Positions 1-7,884 of a DNA stretch of 23,041 nt are shown piece after piece. Source of the DNA: CAJXUU01 sp963975265 (GTDB lineage: Bacteria; Bacteroidota; Bacteroidia; Chitinophagales; Saprospiraceae). Position 1 is the stretch's first letter; the number at the start of each line of letters is the position of its first letter. The translations under genes and the position numbers were made by a program. The stretch lies in the NCBI GenBank assembly GCA_963975265.1, contig CAXBGT010000072.1:1-23041 (forward strand), written 5' to 3'. Under the pieces are notes generated by a model. The model did not search any database and was not told the origin of the DNA. It saw nothing but the letters and a program-made list of their open reading frames with translations.

Positions 1-2086
1 TTCTGCCCAGATAGGCCTTCATTGCTGTATGCGACTCATGTTCTAGATCTGGATAACGATCTACAATAGCCTCTGCATAGTATCTGGCCGCATTAAGGAT
101 GGCGCTGTCATGGACGATACTGCTGAGTTTGAGATCCATTATACCACTTTGCATGGTACCTTCTATATCACCTGGACCCCGAAGTCTCAGGTCGGCTTCA
201 GCTATTTCGAATCCATTTGTGGTTCTTACCATGGTTGCGATACGTTCTCGGCTTTCTTTTGATAGTTTGTTGCCTGTCATCAGGAGGCAGTAAGATTGTT
301 CTCCGCCACGCCCTACTCTACCTCTGAGTTGATGCAGCTGAGAAAGACCAAATCGTTCTGTATTTTCTATGATCATCACCGAGGCATTGGGGACATTAAC
401 ACCTACTTCAATGACTGTTGTAGCTACCATGATCTGAGTGATTCCTGTAGTGAATCGCTCCATTTCGAACTCCTTGTCTTTGGCTTTCATTCGTCCGTGA
501 AGGATGCTCATCTGATACTGTGGCATTGGGAAGAATCCTAGCAATTGTTCGTACCCATTATTAAGATCCTGAAGATCTAGTTTGGCAGATTCTTCTATCA
601 ATGGATAGACGACATAGATTTGACGCCCTTTGTCTATCTCCGCTCTCATAAAGTTGATGACTTTAGGGCGAGCAGACTCGTATTTATGAACAGTTTGAAT
701 GGACTTTCTTCCGGGTGGCATCTCATCTATCACTGATACATCGAGATCACCGTAGACTGTCATTGCTAATGTCCGAGGTATAGGTGTCGCTGTCATCACC
801 AATACGTGAGGAGCAATGTCTTTATTTTTTTTCCATAATTTAGCTCGTTGTGCCACTCCAAATCTATGTTGCTCATCAATGATGGCCAAGCCTAGGTTTT
901 GAAACACTACTGGGTCTTCTATGAGTGCATGAGTACCGATAAGTATATCTATTTCGCCATTGGCAAGAAGTTCTAAAGTCTTCTTTCTTCCCTTCCCCTT
1001 TACAGAACCAGTAAGGAAACCAACACTCAATCCAAGAGGTTCTGCCAATTCACTGATACCTTCATAGTGCTGCTGAGCTAAAATTTGAGTTGGCGCCATC
1101 ATACATGCTTGGTAGCCATTATCTTTTGCAAGTAACATGGTCATAAAACCAACTACTGTTTTGCCACTACCTACATCTCCTTGTAACAACCGATTCATAT
1201 GGATACCCCTACCCATATTTGCCCTTATCTCTTTGATTACTCTTTTCTGAGCACCTGTAAGTTCAAACTTTAGTCCTTCTTTGAAAAACTGATTGAAATA
1301 TTTTCCTACTGTATCGAAGATCGCACCTTTGAGTTTTTTCTTTCTATTTTCTTTGCCAAGTAAAAGTCGGAGTTGAAGAAAGAACAATTCTTCAAATTTT
1401 AGCCGATTGATTGCTAAAGATTTCTCGGCAGCACTCTTTGGGAAATGTATCCAATGCAAAGCTTGAAATCTACTGCACAGTTTCAACTTCTCTATGAGGT
1501 ATGGAGGCATATTTTCTACAACATCCGCTTCCGTAAGTTTGGCTAGAATTGTTTTGATTATTTTTCTGCGACCTTTACTATCGAGACCTCTAGCATCTAG
1601 TTTTTCTGATGAAGGATATACAGGATCAAAGGTAGATTGAAGTTGATCTGCCGCTCTCGCTCTTGCAGATTCCATTTCTGGATGAGTGATCGTTTTTTTT
1701 CCTTTGTAGATATTTACTTTACCATACACCACATAATCTTCTCCTTCTTTGAGAATACCTGTCAAGTATTTTACCCCCTGAAACCAAATCAATTCAATAA
1801 ATCCTGTGCTATCTTTTAGAAGACCTTGCAGACGAAATCGATTGTTTTTCCCTTTGATTTTTTCAAAGCTAACTAATTGACCTTTTAGCTGAACGGTATC
1901 GCCATCAGTAGTTACATCCTTTATGACATGGAATTTAGTTTTATCCACATACCTAAAAGGGTAAGTACTCAATAAATCCCTGACTCGAAATACCTTCAAC
2001 TCTTTTTGCATCAACTCTGCTTTCGCAGGGCCGATTCCTTTGATATGTTCTATCGTGGTATCGAGTATGTCGGGTTTGGTATCCAC
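1..2086 (-). CDS. recG: ATP-dependent DNA helicase RecG (C-terminal end cut by window edge)
   Basis: RecG is a superfamily 2 helicase that remodels stalled replication forks and Holliday junctions in the cytoplasm. The frame is open for 695 codons from a GTG at 2086 to base 1, so only a few C-terminal residues are missing. Visible in order: an N-terminal helix-hairpin-like motif HIKGIGPAKAELM (about residues 14-26), the wedge/OB region, Walker A GDVGSGKT (about 303-310), the RecG-type DEQHRFGV box (D about 404), and motif VI QLRGRVGRGG (about 585-595). The GTG start is chosen because the reading frame gives VDTKPDILDTTIEHIKGIGP, close to the usual RecG N-terminus, and no in-frame ATG lies nearby. 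No Shine-Dalgarno sequence is visible. The gene ends leftward, away from htpG, and appears to be its own unit or the start of a leftward operon. Identity is firm; the start codon is less certain. Confidence 0.95.
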   Translation of the reverse strand, partial: MDTKPDILDTTIEHIKGIGPAKAELMQKELKVFRVRDLLSTYPFRYVDKTKFHVIKDVTTDGDTVQLKGQLVSFEKIKGKNNRFRLQGLLKDSTGFIELIWFQGVKYLTGILKEGEDYVVYGKVNIYKGKKTITHPEMESARARAADQLQSTFDPVYPSSEKLDARGLDSKGRRKIIKTILAKLTEADVVENMPPYLIEKLKLCSRFQALHWIHFPKSAAEKSLAINRLKFEELFFLQLRLLLGKENRKKKLKGAIFDTVGKYFNQFFKEGLKFELTGAQKRVIKEIRANMGRGIHMNRLLQGDVGSGKTVVGFMTMLLAKDNGYQACMMAPTQILAQQHYEGISELAEPLGLSVGFLTGSVKGKGRKKTLELLANGEIDILIGTHALIEDPVVFQNLGLAIIDEQHRFGVAQRAKLWKKNKDIAPHVLVMTATPIPRTLAMTVYGDLDVSVIDEMPPGRKSIQTVHKYESARPKVINFMRAEIDKGRQIYVVYPLIEESAKLDLQDLNNGYEQLLGFFPMPQYQMSILHGRMKAKDKEFEMERFTTGITQIMVATTVIEVGVNVPNASVMIIENTERFGLSQLHQLRGRVGRGGEQSYCLLMTGNKLSKESRERIATMVRTTNGFEIAEADLRLRGPGDIEGTMQSGIMDLKLSSIVHDSAILNAARYYAEAIVDRYPDLEHESHTAMKAYLGR

Positions 2087-2176
2087 GATGTAAATATATA
2101 TGATAGAATTTGATGAGAATGACTGATTGGCCAATTATTATGGCAAATAATTCTTTGAGATCAATGATAAGGATAC

Positions 2177-2191
2177 TGATTCTAAGAATCA
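2177..2191. repeat. 15-bp palindrome upstream of recG
   Basis: TGATTCT-A-AGAATCA is a perfect inverted repeat with a one-base centre, about 90 bp upstream of the recG start. It could be an operator or chance. Apart from this and the htpG terminator, the stretch 2087-2400 shows only the short repeat-element copy listed separately. Confidence 0.3.
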
Positions 2192-2303
2192 ACTAGCATG
2201 CGATAGGAATGCACAATATGATAATAATTTAATTGTTTAGATGAGTAGAACTATTTTGCTGTTGATTGCTTATTCTGTTCATTTTTAAAACAAAATAAAT
2301 GAA

Positions 2304-2329
2304 AACGGGATGCTTTTAGACATCCCGTT
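2304..2329 (-). terminator. Intrinsic terminator hairpin of htpG
   Basis: AACGGGATG (2304-2312) pairs perfectly with CATCCCGTT (2321-2329) around an 8-nt loop. Read on the minus strand, the hairpin is followed by a T-rich run (TTTTCATTTATTTTG). It lies about 70 nt beyond the htpG stop codon, so it fits a rho-independent terminator for htpG. Confidence 0.75.
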
Positions 2330-2365
2330 CCTTAGTTGCTTCTACTTTTTTAAACTTACTGCGAA

Positions 2366-2395
2366 TCCCAATGAATTGAGATTACCTCTGGCTCT
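2366..2395 (-). repeat. Diverged single copy of the rnr-side repeat core, just 3' of htpG
   Basis: The plus-strand text from TCCCAATGAATTG to CTGGCTCT matches the core of the 83-bp repeats at 21211-21502 (compare 21474-21503) with one single-base indel and four substitutions over about 30 nt. It starts 5 nt after the htpG stop codon on the minus strand. In the rnr copy the same edge touches the stop codon. On the minus strand the copy also reads as part of an 18-codon mini-ORF from 2398 to 2342, probably by accident. Confidence 0.6.
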
Positions 2396-2400
2396 CATGT

Positions 2401-4269
2401 TTATGACATGAATTCGATGCTTTTGGCAATGAATTTACTCATCTCCTCACCTTTTAGCATGTTTTGATTCAACTTGGCTAGATTATGAAGATATTGAGCG
2501 AAGTCAGCCTTTTTATCTGCACTTCTCATCTTTAGTAATTTCTCTACAATCAATGGATGATTTGTATTGATTACTACATTGTGCATATCTGGCATTCCAC
2601 CAAGATCCATTCCTTGCATCATTTGCATTTCCTTCATTCTACGCATGAACTCTGGCTTAGTAATCAGTACTGGATGATCATCCGGAGATAGTGGCTTCAT
2701 ATCTATCTGACCCCCTTGAAGATCGCCAAGAGCCGTTGTGAATAGTTCTTTCACTTTCTCTACTTCTTTGTCACTTAAGACAGACTCTTTGGTCTCATCT
2801 TTCTGAACTAAGTTATCTGGTGTATCAGAATCTACCCTTACGAATGTCACACCAGCCTCCTTATACTCCAAGTGTTGCATGAAGTGATTATCGATCACAT
2901 TATCAAACTCTAACACATCGTATCCATATGCCTTAGCAGATTGGATGTAACTGTGATGTTCTTTTGGACTCGTTGTGTATAAATAGACAATCTTGTCATT
3001 CTTGTCTTTCTGAGTTGTCTCTACTTTAGCTTTGTATTCGTCTAGTGTGAAGAAAGCTCCATCAAGATTTTTAAGAAGGACAAATTTCTGAGCTTTCTCA
3101 TTAAATTTCTCTTCTGAGATCATTCCGTACTTAATAAATGTACCTACTTCACTGTACTTATTTTCGAATTCTTTTCTGTCTTCTTTAAATAGTGAATTTA
3201 ACTTCTCTGCTACTTTTTTAGTAATATAGGAAGTGATCTTTTTTACATTTCTATCTGATTGCAGGTAAGATCTACTTACATTCAATGGGATATCTGGACT
3301 GTCAATTACACCATGAAGGAGTGTCAAAAATTCTGGTACAATTTCTTGTACATTATCCGTAACATATACTTGATTGCTGTATAATTGAATTTTGTTTTTC
3401 TGAACTTCTACACTGTTTACTAACTTGGGGAAGTATAATACCCCTGTCAGGTTAAAAGGATAATCTATATTCAAATGGATCCAAAATAATGGTGGCTGGC
3501 TTGCTGGATGAAGCTCTGTATAGAATGCCTTATACTCCTCTTCTGTGATAGTATTGGGAGATTTCTTCCATAATGGTTCAGGATTGTTTACGATGTTGTC
3601 TACTTCTGTTTCGATGGCAGTCTTGTCGTCTCCTTCTCCTTCGTAAGTTGTCTCTGTCTTCGTACCAAACTTGATGTAGACCGGTAAAAACTTACAGTAC
3701 TTATCCAATAATTGTTGGATTCTTTTTTCTTCAAGATACTCTACACTGTCGTCACTGATGTGAAGGATAATGTCCGTACCTCTAGTTGTCTTTTCTGCAT
3801 CATCGATATCATATTCTGGATCTCCATCACATGTCCATCTTACCGCTCCATCTTCCTCTCTATATGACTTTGTAACCACTTCTACTTTGTCCGCTACCAT
3901 AAATGCAGAGTAGAATCCCAAGCCAAAATGACCAATGATACTCGCATCATCTTTATATTTCTCTAAGAATTCTTCGGCAGAACTGAATGCCACTTGGTTC
4001 AAGTATTTTTCAACCTCTTCTTTGCTCATTCCTATACCTTTATCAGATATAGTCAAAGTTTTGGCTTCTTTATCAACAGATACCTCTATAGTTGTATCTC
4101 CAATTTCACCTTTCACTTCACCTCTAAGTGCAAGTGTTTTTATCTTAGTCGTCGCATCTACTCCATTCGAGACTAATTCTCTCAAGAATATCTCCTGATC
4201 AGAGTATAAAAACTTCTTGATGATCGGAAATATGTTTTCCGTTTGTACTGATATTTTTCCTTTAGCCAT
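2401..4269 (-). CDS. htpG: Molecular chaperone HtpG (bacterial Hsp90)
   Basis: HtpG is the ATP-dependent cytoplasmic Hsp90 homodimer that remodels client proteins, often with DnaK. The 622-residue protein has the GHKL ATPase signature: LRELVSNGVDA (catalytic Glu about 31, Mg-coordinating Asn about 35), ISDKGIGMS with the ATP-binding Asp (about 95-103), the lid and G-rich motif IGHFGLGFYSAFM, and TRGTDIILHI. The middle domain carries the Hsp90 motif SRSYLQSD (Arg finger region). The C-terminal dimerisation domain follows a Met-rich stretch (MKEMQMMQGMDLGGMPDM) and ends in EFMS, with no MEEVD tail, as expected for a bacterial protein. SNGVDA replaces the more common SNASDA, which I take to be a lineage feature. 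The gene stands alone with its own upstream promoter candidate and downstream hairpin. Confidence 0.97.
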   Translation of the reverse strand: MAKGKISVQTENIFPIIKKFLYSDQEIFLRELVSNGVDATTKIKTLALRGEVKGEIGDTTIEVSVDKEAKTLTISDKGIGMSKEEVEKYLNQVAFSSAEEFLEKYKDDASIIGHFGLGFYSAFMVADKVEVVTKSYREEDGAVRWTCDGDPEYDIDDAEKTTRGTDIILHISDDSVEYLEEKRIQQLLDKYCKFLPVYIKFGTKTETTYEGEGDDKTAIETEVDNIVNNPEPLWKKSPNTITEEEYKAFYTELHPASQPPLFWIHLNIDYPFNLTGVLYFPKLVNSVEVQKNKIQLYSNQVYVTDNVQEIVPEFLTLLHGVIDSPDIPLNVSRSYLQSDRNVKKITSYITKKVAEKLNSLFKEDRKEFENKYSEVGTFIKYGMISEEKFNEKAQKFVLLKNLDGAFFTLDEYKAKVETTQKDKNDKIVYLYTTSPKEHHSYIQSAKAYGYDVLEFDNVIDNHFMQHLEYKEAGVTFVRVDSDTPDNLVQKDETKESVLSDKEVEKVKELFTTALGDLQGGQIDMKPLSPDDHPVLITKPEFMRRMKEMQMMQGMDLGGMPDMHNVVINTNHPLIVEKLLKMRSADKKADFAQYLHNLAKLNQNMLKGEEMSKFIAKSIEFMS

Positions 4270-4303
4270 TGCTATTGATTTTTAGTTTACAGGAATAGAT
4301 AGT

Positions 4304-4342
4304 CAAGATATGTGCCATTGGTTATAGGGTGTCAGTTTGTCA
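4304..4342 (-). promoter_or_regulatory. Candidate htpG promoter with TGACA direct repeat
   Basis: On the minus strand, TGACAAACTGACA (4342-4330) is followed after 19 nt by TATCTTG (4310-4304), which resembles the Bacteroidota -7 box TAnnTTTG at the normal -33/-7 spacing. The predicted transcript start would leave a leader of about 25-30 nt before the htpG ATG. The doubled TGACA may be a heat-shock operator or -33 element; that reading is inference. Confidence 0.45.
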
Positions 4343-4365
4343 TTTTATTGCTATTCTACTAGACT

Positions 4366-4423
4366 ATTCGACCGCTTTGCTTTTGTACCGTTCGACTTTT
4401 TGACATTCGACCGCTGCGCTTTT
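4366..4423. repeat. Short direct repeat, period 39 bp, between htpG and the exporter gene
   Basis: ATTCGACCGCTTTGCTTTT (4366-4384) and ATTCGACCGCTGCGCTTTT (4405-4423) are direct copies differing at two positions. TTCGACTT also recurs inside each unit. The repeat lies in the divergent intergenic region (4270-4537), which holds no gene. Confidence 0.55.
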
Positions 4424-4537
4424 CGACTTCTCTAAAGAAAATCAATGGCGATAATAAAATATTATTTCAAAATATTTCCCATTACATTATCCATTTTTGA
4501 TTTCAAGTTGTTACTTCGATGATTCAACGACGACTAC

Positions 4538-6781
4538 ATGTTCTTAGATTATAGAAAATATATAATAGCAGCTTTCATTTTCCTTATTCCGATTTCTGCA
4601 TATCAAGTTTATCATTTAAAATTTGCTTTTGATTTTGAGCAATTTTTTCCTGAAGGAGATCCTGATTTAGACTTTTTCCAAGACTTCATCAAGGAATTTA
4701 AGACGGATGATAACTTCTTATTGGTAGCAATTGATAATGAGCCTACTGTCTTTGATGAAGCATTTTTGAAAAAGTTTCATCAGTTCACACTTGAGTTAAG
4801 GGATATTCCATATGTGACTAGCGTACAGTCACTTACTACGATGGACTATCCAATAAAAACACCATTTGGAATAAATACTATTCCAATCATACACATAGAT
4901 CAACCAGATAGATACGAATTCGACAAGAAAAATATTCTATCTGACAAGCGATTCGTGAATAATTACATAGCATCTGATGGGCAGTCATTGGCTATTACAG
5001 CTCGAACGATAGAAGCCATAGGTTTAGAAGAATCCAAAGAGATGATGACTGCTATCAAGGCACTTCGTGATAGATATAACTTCCAAGAAACACACTTACT
5101 AGGACGAGCATATTTTCAAGATGAATTGGTAGAAATGCAGAAAGATGAGATTACAGTGTCGACTGCGATATCAGGTATACTGATCATTTTTATACTTATG
5201 TTGATATTCAGAAAGCCAATAGGAGTATTTATTGCATTAACATCTATTAGTTTAGGCTTGCTCTATTTTATGGGTATCATTGGATTATTGGGTAGAGAAT
5301 TGAATATCATGTCTGCTCTCTATCCTGTGCTCATGCTTATAGTGGGTACATCTGATGTCATACATATTATGTCAAAATATGTAGATGAACTGAGGCAGGG
5401 AAAAGATAAACGAAGTGCCATGATCGTGACTATAAAAGAAATAGGGCTGGCTACTTTATTCACTTCAGTGACGACCGCCATTGGTTTTGCGACTCTGATG
5501 ACCTCGAATGTAAGGCCAATTAAGGAATTTGGAGCTAATGCAGCTCTTGGTGTCATGGTAGCATACTTTACTGTGGTACTTTTCACCACATGTGTTCTTA
5601 CTTTGTTTTCCAAAAATCAGATCATGAAAGAGACTACGGAGAATGACTTCTGGAATAGACTTATGAAAAGCTGGTATGGAAAGACATTGACGCATGGTAA
5701 ATTAATTGTGGGTATTTCTGTGGTATTCGTCGCTGTCTGCTTTTATGGTATGAGCAAGATCACTATGAATTATAATGTAGAGGACAATCTACCTATCAAT
5801 GCCCAATTGACTGACGATTTTTTATATTTTGAAAAGAAATATAGTGGCTTTCGGCCTGTAGAATTTGCAATTACTGTCAAAGATGATGAGCTAACTGCTG
5901 ATGGTTATCGTGTGCTTGCTGAAGTATCAAAAATAGAAGATAAGCTATATGAAAATCCAAATATTAAATCTATTCTCGGAATGACTACCATCTATAAAAG
6001 TATCGAGAGGATGAATGGTGGTAATCGAGCCGATGCATTTAAGTTTCCAGAGAATGAACGTGCCTTCAAAAAATCAAAAAGATTGGTAGAACGTATGGCT
6101 GGAAATGAAACTTCTGTCATGATAAGTAAAGATAAAAAGAAAACAAGAATTTCCACTCGAATAGCAGATATCGGCGCAGAAAACATTAAAGCGGAAGGAG
6201 AAGAAATTGATCGATGGATCAATGAGAATATTGACACCTCTATTATCAGTGTAAAGAGGACAGGAACTGGCTTATTAATCGATAAAAATGCAGAATACAT
6301 TCGAGATAATCTGTTACAAGGTCTTCTTATAGCATTGATTTTAGTAAGTCTACTGATGGCGTTGCTTTTCCGAGATTGGAAGATGTTATTGGTCGCTCTT
6401 GTACCAAACTTTGTTCCTGTCATATTTGCGGCGGGTCTGCTTGGGTTTCTAAGTATTGAACTTGAAGCCGGTGTTTCTATCATATTTGCTGTGGTATTTG
6501 GAATTGCTGTTGATGATACGATACACTTTCTGAGTAAATATAAACTAGCCAGAGATGCGAAAAAAACGGTGGAAGAATCTATCAAAATTACTTTCGAAGA
6601 GACTGGAAAAGCGATTACCTTTACGACAATCATCTTATTCTTCGGATTTTTGGTGATGTTGTTTAGTAACCATCCACCTTCTGTGACGGTAGGTTTGTTG
6701 ATATCTGTGACATTGGTGGCTGCATTGATCTGTGATTTGTTTTTATTGCCTGTATTAATGAGGAATGTATTGAAAGATTAG
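4538..6781 (+). CDS. RND/MMPL-superfamily exporter (COG1033-like)
   Basis: This is a 747-residue inner-membrane protein with the two-fold repeated RND layout. TM1 is at about 9-25, followed by a large periplasmic loop (about 26-205), five helices (about 206-360), TM7 at about 390-409, a second periplasmic loop (about 410-588) and five helices (about 589-745). Each half has the expected charged or polar motif in its fourth helix: GTSDVIHIMSKY (about 269) and GIAVDDTIHFLSKY (about 655), the latter matching the proton-relay Asp pair of RND exporters. No membrane-fusion or outer-membrane partner gene is adjacent. This fits the single-gene MMPL/'predicted exporter' group, which in other bacteria moves lipids or hydrophobic compounds. 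The substrate cannot be told from sequence. The gene is divergent from htpG. Confidence 0.88.
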   Translation: MFLDYRKYIIAAFIFLIPISAYQVYHLKFAFDFEQFFPEGDPDLDFFQDFIKEFKTDDNFLLVAIDNEPTVFDEAFLKKFHQFTLELRDIPYVTSVQSLTTMDYPIKTPFGINTIPIIHIDQPDRYEFDKKNILSDKRFVNNYIASDGQSLAITARTIEAIGLEESKEMMTAIKALRDRYNFQETHLLGRAYFQDELVEMQKDEITVSTAISGILIIFILMLIFRKPIGVFIALTSISLGLLYFMGIIGLLGRELNIMSALYPVLMLIVGTSDVIHIMSKYVDELRQGKDKRSAMIVTIKEIGLATLFTSVTTAIGFATLMTSNVRPIKEFGANAALGVMVAYFTVVLFTTCVLTLFSKNQIMKETTENDFWNRLMKSWYGKTLTHGKLIVGISVVFVAVCFYGMSKITMNYNVEDNLPINAQLTDDFLYFEKKYSGFRPVEFAITVKDDELTADGYRVLAEVSKIEDKLYENPNIKSILGMTTIYKSIERMNGGNRADAFKFPENERAFKKSKRLVERMAGNETSVMISKDKKKTRISTRIADIGAENIKAEGEEIDRWINENIDTSIISVKRTGTGLLIDKNAEYIRDNLLQGLLIALILVSLLMALLFRDWKMLLVALVPNFVPVIFAAGLLGFLSIELEAGVSIIFAVVFGIAVDDTIHFLSKYKLARDAKKTVEESIKITFEETGKAITFTTIILFFGFLVMLFSNHPPSVTVGLLISVTLVAALICDLFLLPVLMRNVLKD

Positions 6782-6784
6782 GTA

Positions 6785-6832
6785 TCAATGATTGAAGGAT
6801 TCAATGACTGAATGGCTCAATGCTACAATGAA
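6785..6832. repeat. Three degenerate 16-bp tandem units after the exporter gene
   Basis: Units TCAATGATTGAAGGAT, TCAATGACTGAATGGC and TCAATGCTACAATGAA follow one another directly, starting 4 nt after the exporter stop codon. TCAATG is fixed at the start of each. No hairpin is formed. Confidence 0.5.
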
Positions 6833-6845
6833 ACAATTTTCCTGA

Positions 6846-7326
6846 AGTGGATGTCGGCAAATCATTTTCAGTACTAGAAGTGCAAATAAATATCTGCGCC
6901 TTGGTTTTAATATCAAGGACATCGACAAAGCTAATATTCCGTTTCTAAGTGAGAATCCTCAAAGATTGCCAGATGCTTTGATCATGACTTTCCAGTTAAG
7001 TATTAAAGCTTTCGAAACTATACTTTGGCAACCTGAGATCAGACTTTTTAAAGTAGGCGAAAGAAACGGTCTTAATTTTTCTAGTGATCTTAAAACCTAT
7101 TTCCAAACAGAACTATTGGTATAATTGCAAGAGAAGGATACTCTAACATCAAATTGCTGAACTTTAATCCAGGTTTGGATTTTAATCGTACTACAAGAAT
7201 ATTCACATGTGCACTTAATCTGGGATAGGGAAGCTCACTTGCTGGATCCCAAAATCTAGAGTTTGGTTTGGGTATAGATTCTGTGATTGATTTACTACCT
7301 TTATTGTGTAACAATAGCCTACTTTA
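6846..7326 (+). pseudogene. Degraded gene remnant, possibly an outer-membrane beta-barrel protein C-terminus
   Basis: Protein-like sequence runs through this stretch in two frames. Frame one (6846-7124, after a TGA) includes KYLRLGFNIKDIDKANIPF and GERNGLNFSSDLKTYFQ. Where it stops, the -1 frame (from 7115) continues with IGIIAREGYSNIKLL and NFNPGLDFNRTTRIFTCA. That frame has a TAG at 7226 exactly where LNLG*GSSLAG suggests a lost Tyr, then GLGIDSVIDLLPLL to a stop that overlaps the next ATG. The alternating hydrophobic/polar pattern resembles outer-membrane beta strands. I do not recognise the family. The frame break and the stop suggest a decayed gene rather than an intact one; the alternative is chance open sequence. 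Confidence 0.4.
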
Positions 7327-7806
7327 ATGCAGAAAAAAGCAAATGACAAACATTTCATTAAGAAACCATCATATATTGGTGGGATAAAAGCATTAAGAGA
7401 ATTCATAGCCAAGGAAATAAAATATCCTGAGTCGGCCCTTGAAAATAAAATCGAAGGAACGGTATATCTTAAATACGAAGTTGATTATAGAGGAACGGTT
7501 GTATCTTCTCGTGTGCTCAGTCACTTAGGATATGGCTGCGATGAAGAAGCACAACGAATAGTGTCAAAGCTAAAATTCTATGTAGGCAAAAATCCAAGGA
7601 AGTTGAAAATTAAGTTTAGTAAGTCGATAAAGATCAACTTTCGATTGCCAAAGAAAAAAGTGATAGAGGCTCCAACACAACCAAAACTGGTGGTACATAA
7701 TGCTCCCAAGCAGGTTGAAAAAATAGTGTATACAGTTACTTCTTCTCCAAAAAAGTCCGCTAAAAAATCTGATTCAGGAGGATATAGCTACACAATTAAG
7801 TACTGA
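7327..7806 (+). CDS. TonB C-terminal-domain protein without membrane anchor
   Basis: The 159-residue protein matches the TonB C-terminal domain of Bacteroidota 'energy transducer TonB' proteins: FIKKPSYIGGIKALREFI (about 9-26), KYPESALENKIEGTVYLKY and VDYRGTVVSSRVLSHLGYG (about 33-70), then CDEEAQRIVSKLKFY. The usual N-terminal TM helix and Pro-rich spacer are absent. The protein begins almost directly with the domain, so it cannot energise a TonB receptor in the usual way. The C-terminus carries a Lys/Ser-rich extension ending GGYSYTIKY. It lies directly downstream of a degraded gene, and the remnant's last stop codon overlaps this ATG. The gene may therefore have lost its 5' part, or it may be a genuinely soluble family member. 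Confidence 0.75.
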   Translation: MQKKANDKHFIKKPSYIGGIKALREFIAKEIKYPESALENKIEGTVYLKYEVDYRGTVVSSRVLSHLGYGCDEEAQRIVSKLKFYVGKNPRKLKIKFSKSIKINFRLPKKKVIEAPTQPKLVVHNAPKQVEKIVYTVTSSPKKSAKKSDSGGYSYTIKY

Positions 7807-7884
7807 AGTTCTATTCCTCGAAGTTACGATAGATAATAGTTACTTTAGCTGCAATTATTGAACTTGAGTAAGAAAAAATTCCCT

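Noticed and set aside
1953..2192. 79-codon minus-strand ORF over the start of recG
   Set aside because: It is in another frame from recG, overlaps the recG N-terminus, and its product looks random (Arg/His-rich).
2342..2398. 18-codon mini-ORF after htpG (MRARGNLNSLGFAVSLKK) and similar peptide AKGNPNSIGLHLVP in the rnr repeats
   Set aside because: The similarity follows from the shared DNA repeat; the 83-bp period breaks the frame and there is no sign of selection on the peptide.
5992..6633. 213-codon minus-strand ORF inside the exporter gene
   Set aside because: Shadow of the RND gene; Ser/Ile-rich with no domain, while the plus strand encodes clear RND motifs.
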